DNA of 64,000 nucleotides from Macrosoma leucophasiata (Eukaryota > Arthropoda > Insecta > Lepidoptera > Hedylidae), in the NCBI GenBank assembly GCA_036365455.1, contig JAWQUS010000020.1, forward strand, positions 4,127,001 to 4,191,000, written 5' to 3'. A program made the translations under genes and the position numbers. Below the pieces are notes generated by a model. It saw nothing but the letters and a program-made list of their open reading frames with translations, did no database searches and was not told where the DNA came from. Within the stretch, counting starts at the first letter, position 1. Every line of letters begins with the position of its first letter. Below, piece by piece: positions 1-10,891 of this stretch.

Positions 1-505
1 GAATCTCTCACCATCATCTGAAGCTGAAGCGATCTTCAGCTGAAAGTCGTCCACGTCTAAAATCTGAACCTAGGTCGACCTTCACCCAGGGGCGGATTTG
101 ATACGTTGGCTGCCTATGATGTAGGCCACAGCCCCTGTGCTGTAAAGCATAAAAAATAGATAAACTATAGAAATTAAATTAAAATAAAAAAAAAACGGTA
201 ATCAGTAAGTGATTTAATTAATTCTTCTAATAATCGTAATTGCCCTACATGTAAATTTTACACGTATGCGCGTAGGCAACTACCTACTTAAAAAAAACGA
301 CCAAATTTTGCCGCCCTAGGCCCGGTCCTACTCGGCCTCGGGAAATCCGCCTCTGCCTTCACCCATCTATTTACGGAATGAAACATTACTTTTATCAAAT
401 TTCATACATAAACTAACACGTCTTGCTTGTTTCGGCCTAGGCTCGGCTCCCCTACTATGTTGTGCGTCATTAGGGGAAACTATGCTATGTTAGCATTATT
501 TAGTA
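1..505. other. Intergenic, repeat-derived, no gene seen
   Basis: No coding exon or RNA gene was recognised. The stretch around 90-350 ('ggcggatttg' at the start, 'gccgccctaggcccgg' near 310) resembles degenerate interspersed repeat ends of the kind seen again near 17900 and 21800, but no boundary could be drawn. Confidence 0.4.
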
Positions 506-510
506 AGTAA

Positions 511-1873
511 GCTTTCACAAGAATTACGAGGCCAACCTCAAGAGCTGAGATTTAGTACACCTAATTAATTTTCACTTTATCTCACTTCCACCTCTGTCCT
601 TGAGCCAAGGACAGAGGCGGTCCTTACGAAAAGCTTTTGTTTCAAAGCGAATTAGGGAATACTCACACTTAGTCAGCTTATGTCCTTATAAAACAAATAT
701 TTTATGTGGAGACACGTACGCATCCGTTCAGCTTTCCGTTATATGATTTCTAAACGCTACGCTTGACATGCGGATTGACGATTCTAGTGGCGGTCGTTTC
801 ATCGCAGGACGCTGCTACCGCTTGCGTTATTGCAGTTACTACCCCTTGGAATGGTAAGACCGCCATTTTTCGGTTGACTGACTGTACTAGTGGAAAAATT
901 CTCTTCCAGTAGAAGAAAATACTTCCTCTAGTGGGCGGTCCGGTCGTCACGTCCCACCGTAGCTATTCTGTTATTATTCATTAGTGATGCCTACTCTTTC
1001 AGAAGCAGCGTGATATTTAAAATCAAACTGAGCTAACTAAATTTTATAAGAGCGCAAGCTAGCTACGATTATAAAGGTGGAAATAGGAACTACGAAGGAA
1101 AACTAATTTGTAAAGTTCTTGACTTAATTATTCTCGCTTGCTCTTTGAATATGGCATAGTGGTGCTCAAAGTTGTAGAGCCGTTCTTCTTGCCTGACTTG
1201 TTTGAGTTGGGGAATCAGTGGGAATAGATTTGTTTTATGGATATACGAATGCGAGCTTAGGCTACTTTCATTCTGCAGCCTGTCGCCGGTCGCGTACGCG
1301 CGCGACCGGTGCAATTTGTATGAAGCTGCATACTCCATAGTGGCTTTCATTGTCCCGCGTGCTTGCCGGTAGCGTTTTTGTACTGCGTGTCGCCGGTCTC
1401 GCCACACGCGACCTGCGACACGCTGCAGAATGAAAGAAGCCTTAGGCAATAATTAAAATAAAATACTGTTTTAATTCAGTAAACAGAGTTAGTAGGAGTA
1501 GGAGTAATTAATTAGTTGAGGGCTACGCTGTCACCTGGAAACTTTTTAACGTAGAGCCGAAAGTTTAAGAAACCCTGATCTACCGCACTCGCATTATAAA
1601 AACACATTTGTCATCATTTTTTATTCGTTTGCCACGAAAGCAGAATAGACGCGGAAAGCTGAACGGATGCGTACGTGTCTCCATACAAAATGTTCGTTTT
1701 CCATGGACATAAGCTGAATTGAGCTGAATAAGTGTGAGTATTAACAAAAGCTTTTCGTAAGGACCGCCTCTGCTCTTGGCTAAAGGACAGAGGTGGCAAT
1801 GAGACAAAGTGAAAATTAATTAGGTGTACAAAATCTCAGCTCTTGAGGCTGGCCTCGTGATTCTTGTGAAAGC
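511..1873. mobile_element. Foldback element with long terminal inverted repeats
   Basis: Positions 511-739 and 1652-1873 are inverted copies of each other over about 220 bp with scattered substitutions and a few indels. Both outer ends read gctttcacaagaat (or its complement) and both inner ends read cagctttccg. The interior carries no transposase frame, so this looks like a non-autonomous foldback element. A smaller inverted-repeat element sits inside it. The target-site duplication is not evident. Confidence 0.75.
1256..1446. mobile_element. MITE nested inside the foldback element
   Basis: The ends form an inverted repeat: ttaggctactttcattctgc on the left and its near complement ending agaagccttagg on the right. 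The arms continue inwards through GC-rich gtcgccggtcgcg-type sequence. About 190 bp, no coding capacity. Confidence 0.65.
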
Positions 1874-1943
1874 ATAGTTAATTGGCCTTATCAATGTGGT
1901 ACAGTGTGTGTGAACATGGTACAAAGTTACAAAGTGGCTTAAC

Positions 1944-2173
1944 CACACCGCGGAGACTCCGCCAAAATTCCATACAAACGCTTAATTTGGTCTCTATTAC
2001 AGTGATCATTTGGTCATCAATCAGTGACGTGTATTTACACGTGCACCTGTGTGCGTAGCACATAGAGAATACCAAACGTCTCCCATAAGAGGGGAGGAGG
2101 TTGGGTGAGGCGGGGAAATCGGGCGGGACGTCGAAGTGTCCATTCTATACGTAGTATTATTACATATTCTCTG
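1944..2173 (-). repeat. R230 repeat family, copy 1
   Basis: Starts cacaccgcggagactccgcc and ends acatattctctg. It is the same unit as 23212-23395 and, in the opposite orientation, 55139-55361. It has no terminal inverted repeats and no recognised coding frame. No convincing target-site duplication is seen at this copy. Confidence 0.7.
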
Positions 2174-2556
2174 GCTCGACAATAAATATTGCACATCGAG
2201 CCTAGGAAGGAGACTTCGGCTTATTTCGGGTTTGTAGAGGGTTATCTCTTTCGCACCGTACTTATTTGACGTTTCTTTCGCAGGTTCGATTTGCAATATT
2301 AATTGTTGAGGACTGTAGTTGGTGGTATACTTTAAGTCACTTAAAGTATACAAGTAGTGTTAAGTCACTTCCTTATTAATTTACTTTCATATAACTTTAC
2401 TAGCTGTGCTCGCGGCTCCGCCCGTGGTTAGTTCGGTTCATGCCAGTAAAAGACTTCGCCTCTAATTTCTCTCCCACTCCCGAGCAGATGGAACTTAATT
2501 ACAGATGCTAGAGAACTTTATAGTGCGGATAAAATATCTTACAATTACCACTAAGT

Positions 2557-2923
2557 GAAGCGCGCATGGCCCAGCGGCTGGTGTAGATTATATGCGATCT
2601 ACTCGGTTAAGCAGTACGGGCGCGGTCGGGTAGTGTGATGGGTGACCGCTAGTGGCAAATTAAATGCGCGTTTCCGTGCTTCGGAGGGTACGTTAAGCCT
2701 AAAGATTAGCCTTAAGATAGATAGCAGTCGTTAAGCCTTGTCGGAGGCCTTATAGGCGGTTTGAAAACATCCGACAGCGGGTTGGCCACTAACCCACCCA
2801 CCTCCACCAATCCGCATTGGAGCAGCGTGGTGGAGTAAGCTCCAGACTTCCCTCCAAAAAAGGGGAGAGACTCGTGCCCAGCAGTGGGACGTATAATGGG
2901 TTGCCATTATTATATTATTATTA
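2557..2923 (+). mobile_element. 5S rRNA-derived SINE, full copy with 11-bp TSD
   Basis: The 5' part (to about 2680) resembles 5S rRNA: the stretch around 2605-2650 (ttaagcag, gggcgcggt, gatgggtgaccgct) follows the internal promoter region of insect 5S rRNA. The body then reads through ccgacagcgggttggcca and ends in cagtgggacgtataatgg plus an ATT-rich tail. It is flanked by the direct repeat taccactaagt (2546-2556 and 2924-2934). 5S-derived SINEs are known from noctuid moths. Confidence 0.85.
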
Positions 2924-3654
2924 TACCACTAAGTAAAAACTTAGGATTAGAATTAAATATTCCAAGAGGCACTATAATCGGGCTACATTTCTTTTGAGAA
3001 TGGTTATCAATATAGGTACCCTATTTGATATAGCTCTATGCTTAACTTATTTCTCATATATACTAAAACCTGTGCATGCGAGTCAGACTTGCACTTAACT
3101 GGTACGGTTTTTCTATTTGCATCTTGTATGATTGAAGAAAATTATATTTATTTCTTTGTTGACATTGATAGTTCAGGCCATTCAGATTCAAGAAATCGGG
3201 ATTGGCATCGTAAAATGGAAAAGATGACGACCGGGTAATGTTATTACGATTGGGGTGACTTTTGCGCTGTTTTTCATTTGGGGTCGTTAAACCACATGAG
3301 TAAAAAAGGGGTGTGTTTATGTGTTTATTGGCTAACGATATGGTGGTGTACATATATCGCGAAAACAAAATCAGATTTTTAAAAAGCAGATTAGGCCGTA
3401 TAGCTTGTACGTAGGTAAGCGTACGTAGGTAGCAATATGGGCTTTTTTTTTCATAATATCGGTATTTTCGATATTATTAATTCCGGAATTCGATATTTTC
3501 AACATGTGTTTACAAAAAAGTCATCGACGCACAATAAAATTTAAAGAGCAGCTGTTTTTCGGTTTCAGGGATCGTCCCATTGTAAAAGTTATTTATAATA
3601 ATGGAGTACGTCCTTAGTTCATCTTTAAAACATCTTGAATAATAGAAAACAATA

Positions 3655-3850
3655 TTATTTGCCTCATATTCCTGAAAGTCCTTAATCGTAACGCCCCATA
3701 AAATCAGGTCGTCTCCGAGTTCGATTGTCCTTGACCCGATCGGGTAGGGGGCCTTAATAAAGCGCCGCTCGATATCTTTCTAGATTGAAAATTCCTTTAC
3801 TGGAATTTATCTTTTCTGTTAGTATTACTAGGCACAAGTTCTATTATTTA
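3655..3850 (+). repeat. About 200-bp dispersed repeat, copy 1 of 2
   Basis: Shares cctcatattcct, gagttcgattgtccttgac, cgccgctcgat and ttttactggaattt in the same order with 6240-6440. Divergence is roughly 15-20 percent with indels. The motif gagttcgattgtcc looks like a degraded pol III B box, so a SINE origin is possible but unproven. Confidence 0.6.
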
Positions 3851-4025
3851 ACCGATATTTTAGTTTCTCTTTTTTAGTCCTATAAAATCAGATCGGCGCT
3901 GTAAATGATAATGAAAAGCATCAATTGGTGTGTTACAAATGTAAGTAGTGTATTAAAACAACTTTACATTTTCTTTAACACGGTATCAATAACTTAGTGA
4001 GTTACCAATTGTTTGTCTTATGCTC

Positions 4026-4241
4026 TTACTCCGTATCATCGGGCCTAGGGCGTCCCCTAACAAGGTCTTGTATGATGCTAGTACATGAACGAAAAAATAC
4101 GAGTGTTTCTAGAAAATCTGCCTTTTCAAGTTTCCCAGTCCCAATTAATCGTTTCAAACTGATTATACAACGTGTAACAGGATTAAATATACAACCCGAA
4201 AGTAGTTTGTTCACAATCGATAACCGAATCAATTCAGGCAT
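4026..4241 (-). other. Unassigned 71-codon open frame
   Basis: A minus-strand frame of 71 codons has a protein-like composition (ends RGRPRPDDTE), but no family was recognised, no splice context is evident, and the complementary strand is open too. It may be a fragment of an old mobile-element protein. Treat as unconfirmed. Confidence 0.15.
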
Positions 4242-4693
4242 TTTTGATGTGGGTAATATTTTGTCCCAAAATTAATTACAATTAAGGAAATTATGGTCAC
4301 CCACAGTGAACAGTCAATACAAAGGAAAATGAGACTAACGTCTATCCAAAATAAAATGCTAGTCTCAACAAGCTTATAAGTACTCGTTGAGACGTCCTTT
4401 TTATTATAAACTAGCTGTGCCTGCGACTTTGTTCGCGTGGAATAGTGACTTTGGAACTTTGGGCAGCGCTTTTGGATATAAATTTTGGATAGCTAAAAAA
4501 ACGACTTTACAGTAATGTTTCTTTGTACACGATATTAGACGTATGGTCATCGGGGATAAAGCACACAGGCTGCTAGGATTGCGAAAAATTGCTAATTATG
4601 TGTTTAAACGCTCAGTCGTGTAAGTACCTACGTACAAACGTCCATCCTACGCTGAACCGTATTTTCGAAAAGGCCATTTTAAACTTCAATTCA

Positions 4694-5036
4694 ACTGTCA
4701 CCACCACAAACGCCACCAATGCCATCAACGCCACCACCAACATCACCAAACATCTACGCCACTAATGCCACCAATGACACCAACGCCACCAAAAACCGCC
4801 ACCACCACTACCACTACCAATGCCACCAACGCATCCAAAACTACCGACAACATCCCTAACGTCACCAATGCCTCCATCGCCACTAAAAACCACCACCACA
4901 ACCAACGCCACCAACACCACCGTCAGAGTCACCAACAACACCTACGCCATCAACGACACCAATGACACCAATGACACCAACGATACCAATGCCACCAACG
5001 ATACCAATGCCACCAACGCCACCACCAACGCGACCA
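4694..5036 (+). repeat. ACC/AAC-rich minisatellite
   Basis: Imperfect tandem units of the type aacgccaccaatgccacc run for about 340 bp, with drift to gacaccaacgataccaat near 4955-5010. Open frames across it (Thr/Asn/His-rich) are a by-product of the repeat and not evidence for a gene. Confidence 0.9.
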
Positions 5037-5228
5037 CCATCATTTTTTTAAGCGTCTACTTGCTACCGTTATTATTATGGAGCAAAAAATATACGAAAAA
5101 AATCCACGTTTATCCACCTTGGACCCCTTAAATTTTTTATTTATTTTTTAGTATTTAATTTTGTCTTTATAGCGGTATCAGAAAAACATAATTTGTGAAA
5201 ATGTTAGCTTTCTAGCTATCACTATTTA

Positions 5229-5299
5229 TGAGACGGACGGACGGACGGACGGACGGACGGACGGACGGACGGACGGACGGACGGACGGACGGACGGACG

Positions 5300-5335
<36 letters not shown>

Positions 5336-5336
5336 G
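5229..5336 (+). repeat. (GGAC)n to (AGAC)n microsatellite
   Basis: About 19 tandem GGAC-type tetranucleotides are followed without a break by about 8 AGAC units. The switch of one base within an otherwise continuous tract suggests spread of a point change through part of the array. It sits at the edge of a GTCT/AGAC-associated interspersed element. Confidence 0.95.
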
Positions 5337-5559
5337 CGGAGGATTAGTAATCCGTAGGGTCCGTTTTTACCTTTTAGGTTCGAAACCCTCTAAAAGATAG
5401 AACTAAGATACAGAATAGCTTAAAAATATTCGATATGATTCTTTAAATTGACATAACTCTTTTATTTCTGAACCGATTTACATGAAACAAACACTAAATG
5501 TTAAATGAAACTTACCAAAATATATTAGTAAAAATTGCAAATCGAATAAGCCGTTTCTG

Positions 5560-5870
5560 ATATTAGCGTGCACAAACACACAGACAAACAGACATTTTTC
5601 CGGGATAAAAAGTACCCAGTGTTGTGCGCCAAAAGTTAAAGTATATTCATACCAAGTTTCATTGTAATCGGACTTTTAGTTTTTCTGTGATGCTTGAACA
5701 AACAGACAGACAGACAGACAGATAGACAGACAGACAAAAATTTTTCTAATCACATATTTGTGTTCGGTATCGATCTAGTAACATCCCCTGGTATTTATTT
5801 TTTCAATTTTTTCAATATTTTATAATATACAGAATTTACACTTCTACAGTTTTATTATAAGTATAGATAA
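5560..5870 (-). mobile_element. GTCT-repeat-associated element (family F), copy 1
   Basis: Inverted relative to 39020-39400: both contain gcgcacaacactgggtactttttatcccgg (here complemented), the aagcatcac/agac run, and ataccaggggatgtta. Such elements with an internal GTCT tract are typical of lepidopteran Helitron-like or LINE-derived repeats; the class is not proven here. Confidence 0.6.
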
Positions 5871-6239
5871 TAATTAAGAAATTAAATAGGTAGTGGAAAT
5901 TAAGCTTATTACTAGCGAGTTTAAATAAAGGTACGTAAGTTACGCTACATCACATTGCAACAGTGTACGTGTGTGAGTAGGTTCGTGTTTTATGTGCGGC
6001 AGTAGGTAGGATAAGTATGCATAGGATTTTAACTACATTTTCTAATCGGGATGTTAGAGAGTGTGCATTATTCCCGTTATATGTTGTATATAGGTACCAA
6101 TAATACCAATCGTTTCCTAGATCGACAATAAGTTTACGATTTGCGGTGTTAAAACGACATAGGTACATTTCACTGTTTCAGCCTTGATTTTAGCAACTAT
6201 TAGTACCTATAATCATAAAAGTACCTACTTCACAGATTG

Positions 6240-6440
6240 TTCACCTCATATTCCTAAAGATCCATAATCGCAAGATCGCAACGCAGCGTAAAATCAGGCC
6301 TGCCATCCCCGAGTTCGATTGTCCTTGACCCAATCGGGCCGAGAGCCTTAATACAGTGCCGCTCGATGTCTCTCCAAATTGAAAATTCTTTTACTGGAAT
6401 TTGTCTTTTCTTTATTGCTAGGTACAAAGTATTATTGAGC
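6240..6440 (+). repeat. About 200-bp dispersed repeat, copy 2 of 2
   Basis: Same order of motifs as 3655-3850 (cctcatattcct, gagttcgattgtccttgac, gccgctcgat, ttttactggaattt). Direct orientation, about 2.6 kb apart. Confidence 0.6.
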
Positions 6441-6550
6441 CGATATTGTAGTCTGATAAAATAAGCTCAATGTAAAATTACATGTTGCGATGCCGGGCAA
6501 ATACGTTACTTCTTATTTGTGCACGTCTAAATTTGTGCAAGTAAAATTTA

Positions 6551-6872
6551 ATTGAAATAAAACTATTTTTACGGATTTATCTCGCGTATATTAAACTAAA
6601 ATGATTTTTAAAATCATCCCAGCCGCAGCAGTCTGCAAGACCTCAAGATACCAAAAGTAATTATTGTGTTAATTCTGAACGCTACGCAAGGCGTTTACGA
6701 AATCGATGGAGGTAGCTACATATAATTTTTTCAAACTTCTGTCAGACAAATGTCACCTCAGTCTGCCCGGGACCACGGAAGCTGAAAAGCGACCGAAACG
6801 TCGGGTTGATTTAAAAAATCATTTTAGTTTAATATACGCGAGATAAATCCGTAAAAATAGTTTTATTTCAAT
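6551..6872. mobile_element. Hairpin MITE with 59-bp perfect arms
   Basis: Arms 6551-6609 and 6814-6872 are perfect reverse complements, separated by a 204-bp loop. The loop ends in ccacggaagctgaaaagcgaccgaaacgtc, whose pieces recur in the loop of the hairpin at 34469-34661. The right flank agctcgcgaaaacctaagaacat also recurs after the 34.6-kb element and at 29390, so these belong to one family. Confidence 0.85.
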
Positions 6873-7256
6873 GAGTGTAGCTCGCGAAAACCTAAGAACA
6901 TATCAGTAAAATTTAAGTTTGTGGCCGATAGTAGTTACAATATTATAGATGAATGACAGGACTAGCAGTTTCTAATCTGGGGGCACGGTAGTGCCCCCGC
7001 CAAGACAAGTGCAAATTTTCTGCAACTACCTATTCCGCACACTCACGATTTGACGCGTTTTTTTTTCATTTCAGTAGGCGTGGTAGTGGAAGCTGCATAA
7101 ACTTAATCGAGCACGTTTTCAATCTCCAAACGCGCTAATGAATAAAATATTCTTAGAATTAGAATTGTTTGTCGCTATCGTGACCTGCTGAGACGGTTTA
7201 TAATTTTAGTATTTTGTACGCATAAATAACATTCAAATGATTTTACATTTGCAGGA

Positions 7257-7454
7257 ATGGCGCAATTCGTAACGATATCACCGGACATGAGTGAAGCCGT
7301 GCTCCAGCACCTGCGAGCTAGCTTCTTCGCTGACGAGCCTCTGAATAAGGCAGTGGAGCTGTGTGAGAGGGGACAGTCCCACGCTGCCCTGGAGAGGCTG
7401 TGTACGGCTACTATGGCTGATGGACTGTCTGTTGCCGTTCTTGAGGGTGACACG
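7257..7454 (+). CDS. Arylalkylamine N-acetyltransferase-like, coding exon 1
   Basis: First coding exon (66 codons) of a GNAT-family arylalkylamine/dopamine N-acetyltransferase. These enzymes transfer acetyl from acetyl-CoA to dopamine, serotonin and related amines in the cytosol; in insects they serve in cuticle sclerotisation and pigmentation and in amine inactivation. The frame starts MAQFVTISPDMSEAV. Residues 23-30 (FFADEPLN) carry the conserved Glu27 that matches the catalytic Glu of insect members. The exon is preceded by a splice acceptor (ttttacatttgcag, ending 7254) only two bases before the ATG, so a 5'-UTR exon must lie upstream; it was not located. The donor is acg|gtgagt at 7455, phase 0. 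A retroposon begins 17 bases after this donor. The start is chosen because family members begin at this point. Confidence 0.85.
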
Positions 7455-7471
7455 GTGAGTTGTAGGATTTG

Positions 7472-7752
7472 TTTTTTATGTAATGGAAGTGGTTAACCGG
7501 CATTCAGTTCACATTGATGTTAAGTGATGACTGCAGCCTATAGACACCCACACAAAGACCAAGGTCAAAATGCAGATGCGTTACCACTCCTGAGGCCCAA
7601 GGTGTTATGCCTCTGTGCCGGAAATTACAGGGCTGTACATTACCACCTGACCGGAACACGATAGTGCTGAACACAACCATTTAGCGGCAAGTATATTAGG
7701 TAATGCGGTGGTGCCTACGCCCGCGAGCTCCGTCACGGGAGCTCTACCACCA
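7472..7752 (-). mobile_element. Noctuid retroposon family A, full copy in intron 1
   Basis: Reads ttttttatgtaatggaagtgg at the left (the poly-A end, so the sense strand is minus) to ctctaccacca at the right. About 280 bp. The same unit recurs some twenty times in this window. It is 17 bases downstream of the exon 1 splice donor. Confidence 0.85.
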
Positions 7753-7768
7753 ATAAAAATGTATACAT

Positions 7769-7847
7769 GTAATGTGGATGGCAAACAAGCATGCAGTTCA
7801 AATGGATAAATTGTGACTGCAACCTATAAATCATTACCACTTCATCA
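7769..7847 (-). mobile_element. Retroposon family A, degraded fragment
   Basis: Contains ggcaaacaagcatgcagttca and the following gactgcaacctataaa in the order of the family, then decays. It is adjacent to the full copy at 7472-7752. Confidence 0.5.
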
Positions 7848-8337
7848 GTTCAGCCGAAAGATAGAAAGAAAATATTTTTATTTCGAATAGATCTTTACAG
7901 ATACTTACAAAACGTCAAGAAATCATAAATTACCTAGAGTAAATAACCGTTACATATAGTATAAAAAATAATTTTGCAAATCGGCCCACAAACGACGGAG
8001 AAATCGCGTGTTATACATACAAAAAAAAAGAAAAAAACATACGGGTCGAATTGAGAACCTCCTTTTTTTTTTAAAGTCGGTTAAAAAGCAAAACATATAT
8101 ATTAATAGTAAATAAAAATTATAATTTAAAGTACTTAGTTAAAATATAATTATCACAAAATTTTTCAATTCCTTCAATGACGATAATGAAGAAAAAGAAA
8201 AACTTATTCGTCAAGATCAAAGTTATTCACTCAGCAGAGTTCCAAGTGCAGTCACTACTGAGAAGAACTCCGCTACCCAACAAACTAAGTAAGAGCTCTT
8301 TTAAATGAAAGCATACATCTAGTATAGATTATTAGAT

Positions 8338-8518
8338 GTACGGCCCTGTAATTTCCGGCACAGAGGCATAACACCTAATGCCTCAGGAGTGGCAGCGCAT
8401 CTGCATTTTGAACTCTGGTCATTGTGTGGGTGTCTATAGGCTGCAGTCATCACTTAACATCAATGTGAACTGCATGCTTGTTTGCCACTTCAATTACATA
8501 AAAAAAAAAAAAAAAAAG
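8338..8518 (+). mobile_element. Retroposon family A, 5'-truncated copy with poly-A
   Basis: Begins at gtacggccctgtaatttccgg, continues through cataggctgcagtcatcac and ends in cttcaattacat plus 19 A. The uninterrupted A tract marks the 3' end of a retroposed copy on the + strand. Confidence 0.85.
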
Positions 8519-8589
8519 ATTATCATGAAATCAAATAATGTGAACGTCCATAGCATAGATGCAAATAAACTGCTATCTACTAAACGAGA

Positions 8590-8830
8590 TGTATGTATGT
8601 ACGTATGTATCTTCACGCCAGGTCCCTAACGGGGTAGGCAGAGAGTGTGGAGCGCCAGATATTCTGGTCCTGACACACCTCCCGTGCCGTATCTACCTTC
8701 ATCATTCTCTTCATACACGCACGCCGATTCCTAAGACTTTTGACCCCACCATCAGACAGAACTCGACCTATTTAGTCAGGGTAGGTCAGTTTTGGTCTTC
8801 CTGGGCCTGTGCAATCAACCATATTTGAGA
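8590..8830 (-). mobile_element. LINE 3' fragment (family M), antisense
   Basis: On the minus strand this is the same sequence as the 3' end of the LINE fragment at 13373-13700. Shared stretches include cttcacgcca, ggggtaggcagagag and cctgacacacctcccgtg. The reading frame is broken. Confidence 0.7.
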
Positions 8831-9432
8831 TGTAGCTGCTTTAAACCAAAACAGACCAGTCCCCACCAACAGCACCCGTTCACGAGTATGATACATGTGA
8901 CAGCCATATCCGCACCTGGACAAAGTACGATACGATGAATTTGCCAAAATATAGTTTGGTTTCCAATCTGTAAGGTGTAAAATGAACTATGCAGAACTTC
9001 CACATTAGGATACCTGTCTTTTTGCGAATGAGCTGCGGGTCAAGGCAGTGGAGTAAGTGAATAGTATAACGCGGCCCTTTAAGATTGCCATCTGCAGGTT
9101 ATTGCTAGAGTTATTGCCCACGAATCTAGAGCCAAGCCTCTCTCTGTTTTTATGTACTTAATGGAGGTAGATTGTGGGCGAAAGACGGTAGGGTTTGACG
9201 AAAATATTTGTAATTTCTTCTCATGTTCTTCTTTCAATGTCACAGGAAAATGTTCGTCTTTTTTAACCGTGCTTTCTAAATAAAGTTTCATAGCAAGCAC
9301 TTTATTTATGGTCCGGATCCCGTAGATATTTGCACAATTGTAGGATAGAATTACGTCCAAACATGAAATTTACGAAAAACAATTTTTGCAATATTTACAC
9401 AAGTTAATTCGAAATTAACGTATAAATTCCAG

Positions 9433-9702
9433 GTTCTAGGTGTGGCACTGAACGGCATTTTGTGACCCGGGGACATCGAGCAATCGATTGAGAAAATCCA
9501 GCAGTCCTCCGATGAAAAGTACAACAAGATCTTCACCATCCTTTACACAGTCAGCCGAGACCTGGACCTGTTCAACGTTTTCCAGGTGGATAGCATCTTG
9601 GAGTGCAGGATCATCTCCGTATCAGATCAGGCCCGGGGCAGAGGATTGGCTAAGGAACTTATGAAGCGCAGCATTAGCATCGCTACGGCACATGGATTTA
9701 AG
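9433..9702 (+). pseudogene. Arylalkylamine N-acetyltransferase-like, exon 2, with in-frame TGA
   Basis: Middle exon (90 codons, phase 0 at both ends; acceptor aaattccag ending 9432, donor aag|gtattt at 9703). It encodes the core of the GNAT fold. The acetyl-CoA-binding motif A is seen as QARGRG at residues 132-137, preceded by ILECRIISVSD. Codon 11 of the exon (residue 77, 9463-9465) is TGA, in the stretch ALNGIL-stop-PGD. Everything after it keeps frame and family-like sequence to the end of exon 3, so the lesion looks recent. A CGA to TGA change at a CpG is the simplest origin (inference). Either this allele is null, or the base is an assembly or read error. A cryptic acceptor at 9479-9480 would skip the stop in frame, but it lacks a pyrimidine tract. 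Confidence 0.8.
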
Positions 9703-9827
9703 GTATTTATACAAAATATGTAGACAAGATAAATAGTGAGACACTTGCCAACATTTCAAGTCACGAAGTGGCAAACAAGCATAGTACAAGGAAGTATTTT
9801 GGGCCCAACATTATTTTTGATCTACAT

Positions 9828-10200
9828 AAATGAGTTTTGGCGGGCAGCTTGAAAGATGCGTGTGGTGCTCTTATCTTATTTCATTTTCTTGGTGTGTTTT
9901 TGAGTTATATGAACTATGCAGAAATAAAGTTGGTAGATTTTGTTTGATATGGGAAAAATAAAAGAAATAAAATATCAGTGCGAAAACACGTGCTTTCGGG
10001 TTGCCTCCAAAACTTCATTGTAAATGTTCTGGTAAAGTAGCCATCGCTTTACTCGAATTACTGTGACTCTGACTGACGGACTGATAGATTGACTGACTCT
10101 GACTTTTACGTTGTTTATTACGAATACGAAATATAGTTTTACTTGACACTGGCAATATACATAACAAGCGATGTCATTAAATATTAAAAAAAAAAATGAC
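9828..10200 (+). mobile_element. R384 retroposon-like family, copy 1
   Basis: Sense strand starts gagttttggcgggcagcttga, passes cctccaaaacttcattgtaaatg and ctttactcgaatta, and ends gcaatatacataacaagcg followed by an A-rich tail at about 10185. Same unit as 10892-11265 and, inverted, 17853-18478 and 31783-32166. Confidence 0.75.
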
Positions 10201-10891
10201 TTGTGTAATTTAACCATAGATTTATAGTATTATAAATCTATGATCTCAATGTGCAATTTTTCAAATAACGTTTATAACCAACGCATTTATGTGGACCGAT
10301 GTAATAACCCATCAGGTAATTAATTCATGCGCCTGTCCTGCCATTAAAACTCGCGTTTAGTAATCGACGATACACTTTCATTCAGAATACATATTGAAAC
10401 CCTTGTTTAATAAAAGATAAGAAAATTAATATTTGTTTTCAAGAAACTACGAACGATAGCAGACTCTATTTAGCTTACGATAACGTTGAATTCAATATTG
10501 TATCACATCATGGGGAGGTGCGTTAGAAACCATTATTTTACCTATATATACTTTTTACAGAATCTTTCATACGAAAATACGAAAAACTTACTCCTAGCAC
10601 AGTATAAGTACATAAAACACGTTCGTTTTCTTTAGACTGTGATAATAATAAATGAAAATTAGAATACTATATTAACAGTAAAGTTGACATCAAATTTTTC
10701 AATATCATCTTTCCAAAAACTTGTTAAAAGAGATTTTAAATCTCGCACCCCTTGTCGCTAAGTCCCAAGTAGATGACAGTTTTTGTTTTTGTACTTGGTA
10801 CCGCCCCCTCCGTCCCTCGCGTCGCGCGCCCCGCACGGTTGCTCTGACATTACACGTTCGTTGGATGACTGTAGGTAATTAACACGTTCGT

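Noticed and set aside
4765..5131. Thr/Asn/His-rich proteins
   Set aside because: Both frames are translations of the ACC-rich minisatellite.
5229..5336. A CRISPR-like or clustered repeat array
   Set aside because: Tetranucleotide units without spacers; a plain microsatellite in a eukaryotic genome.
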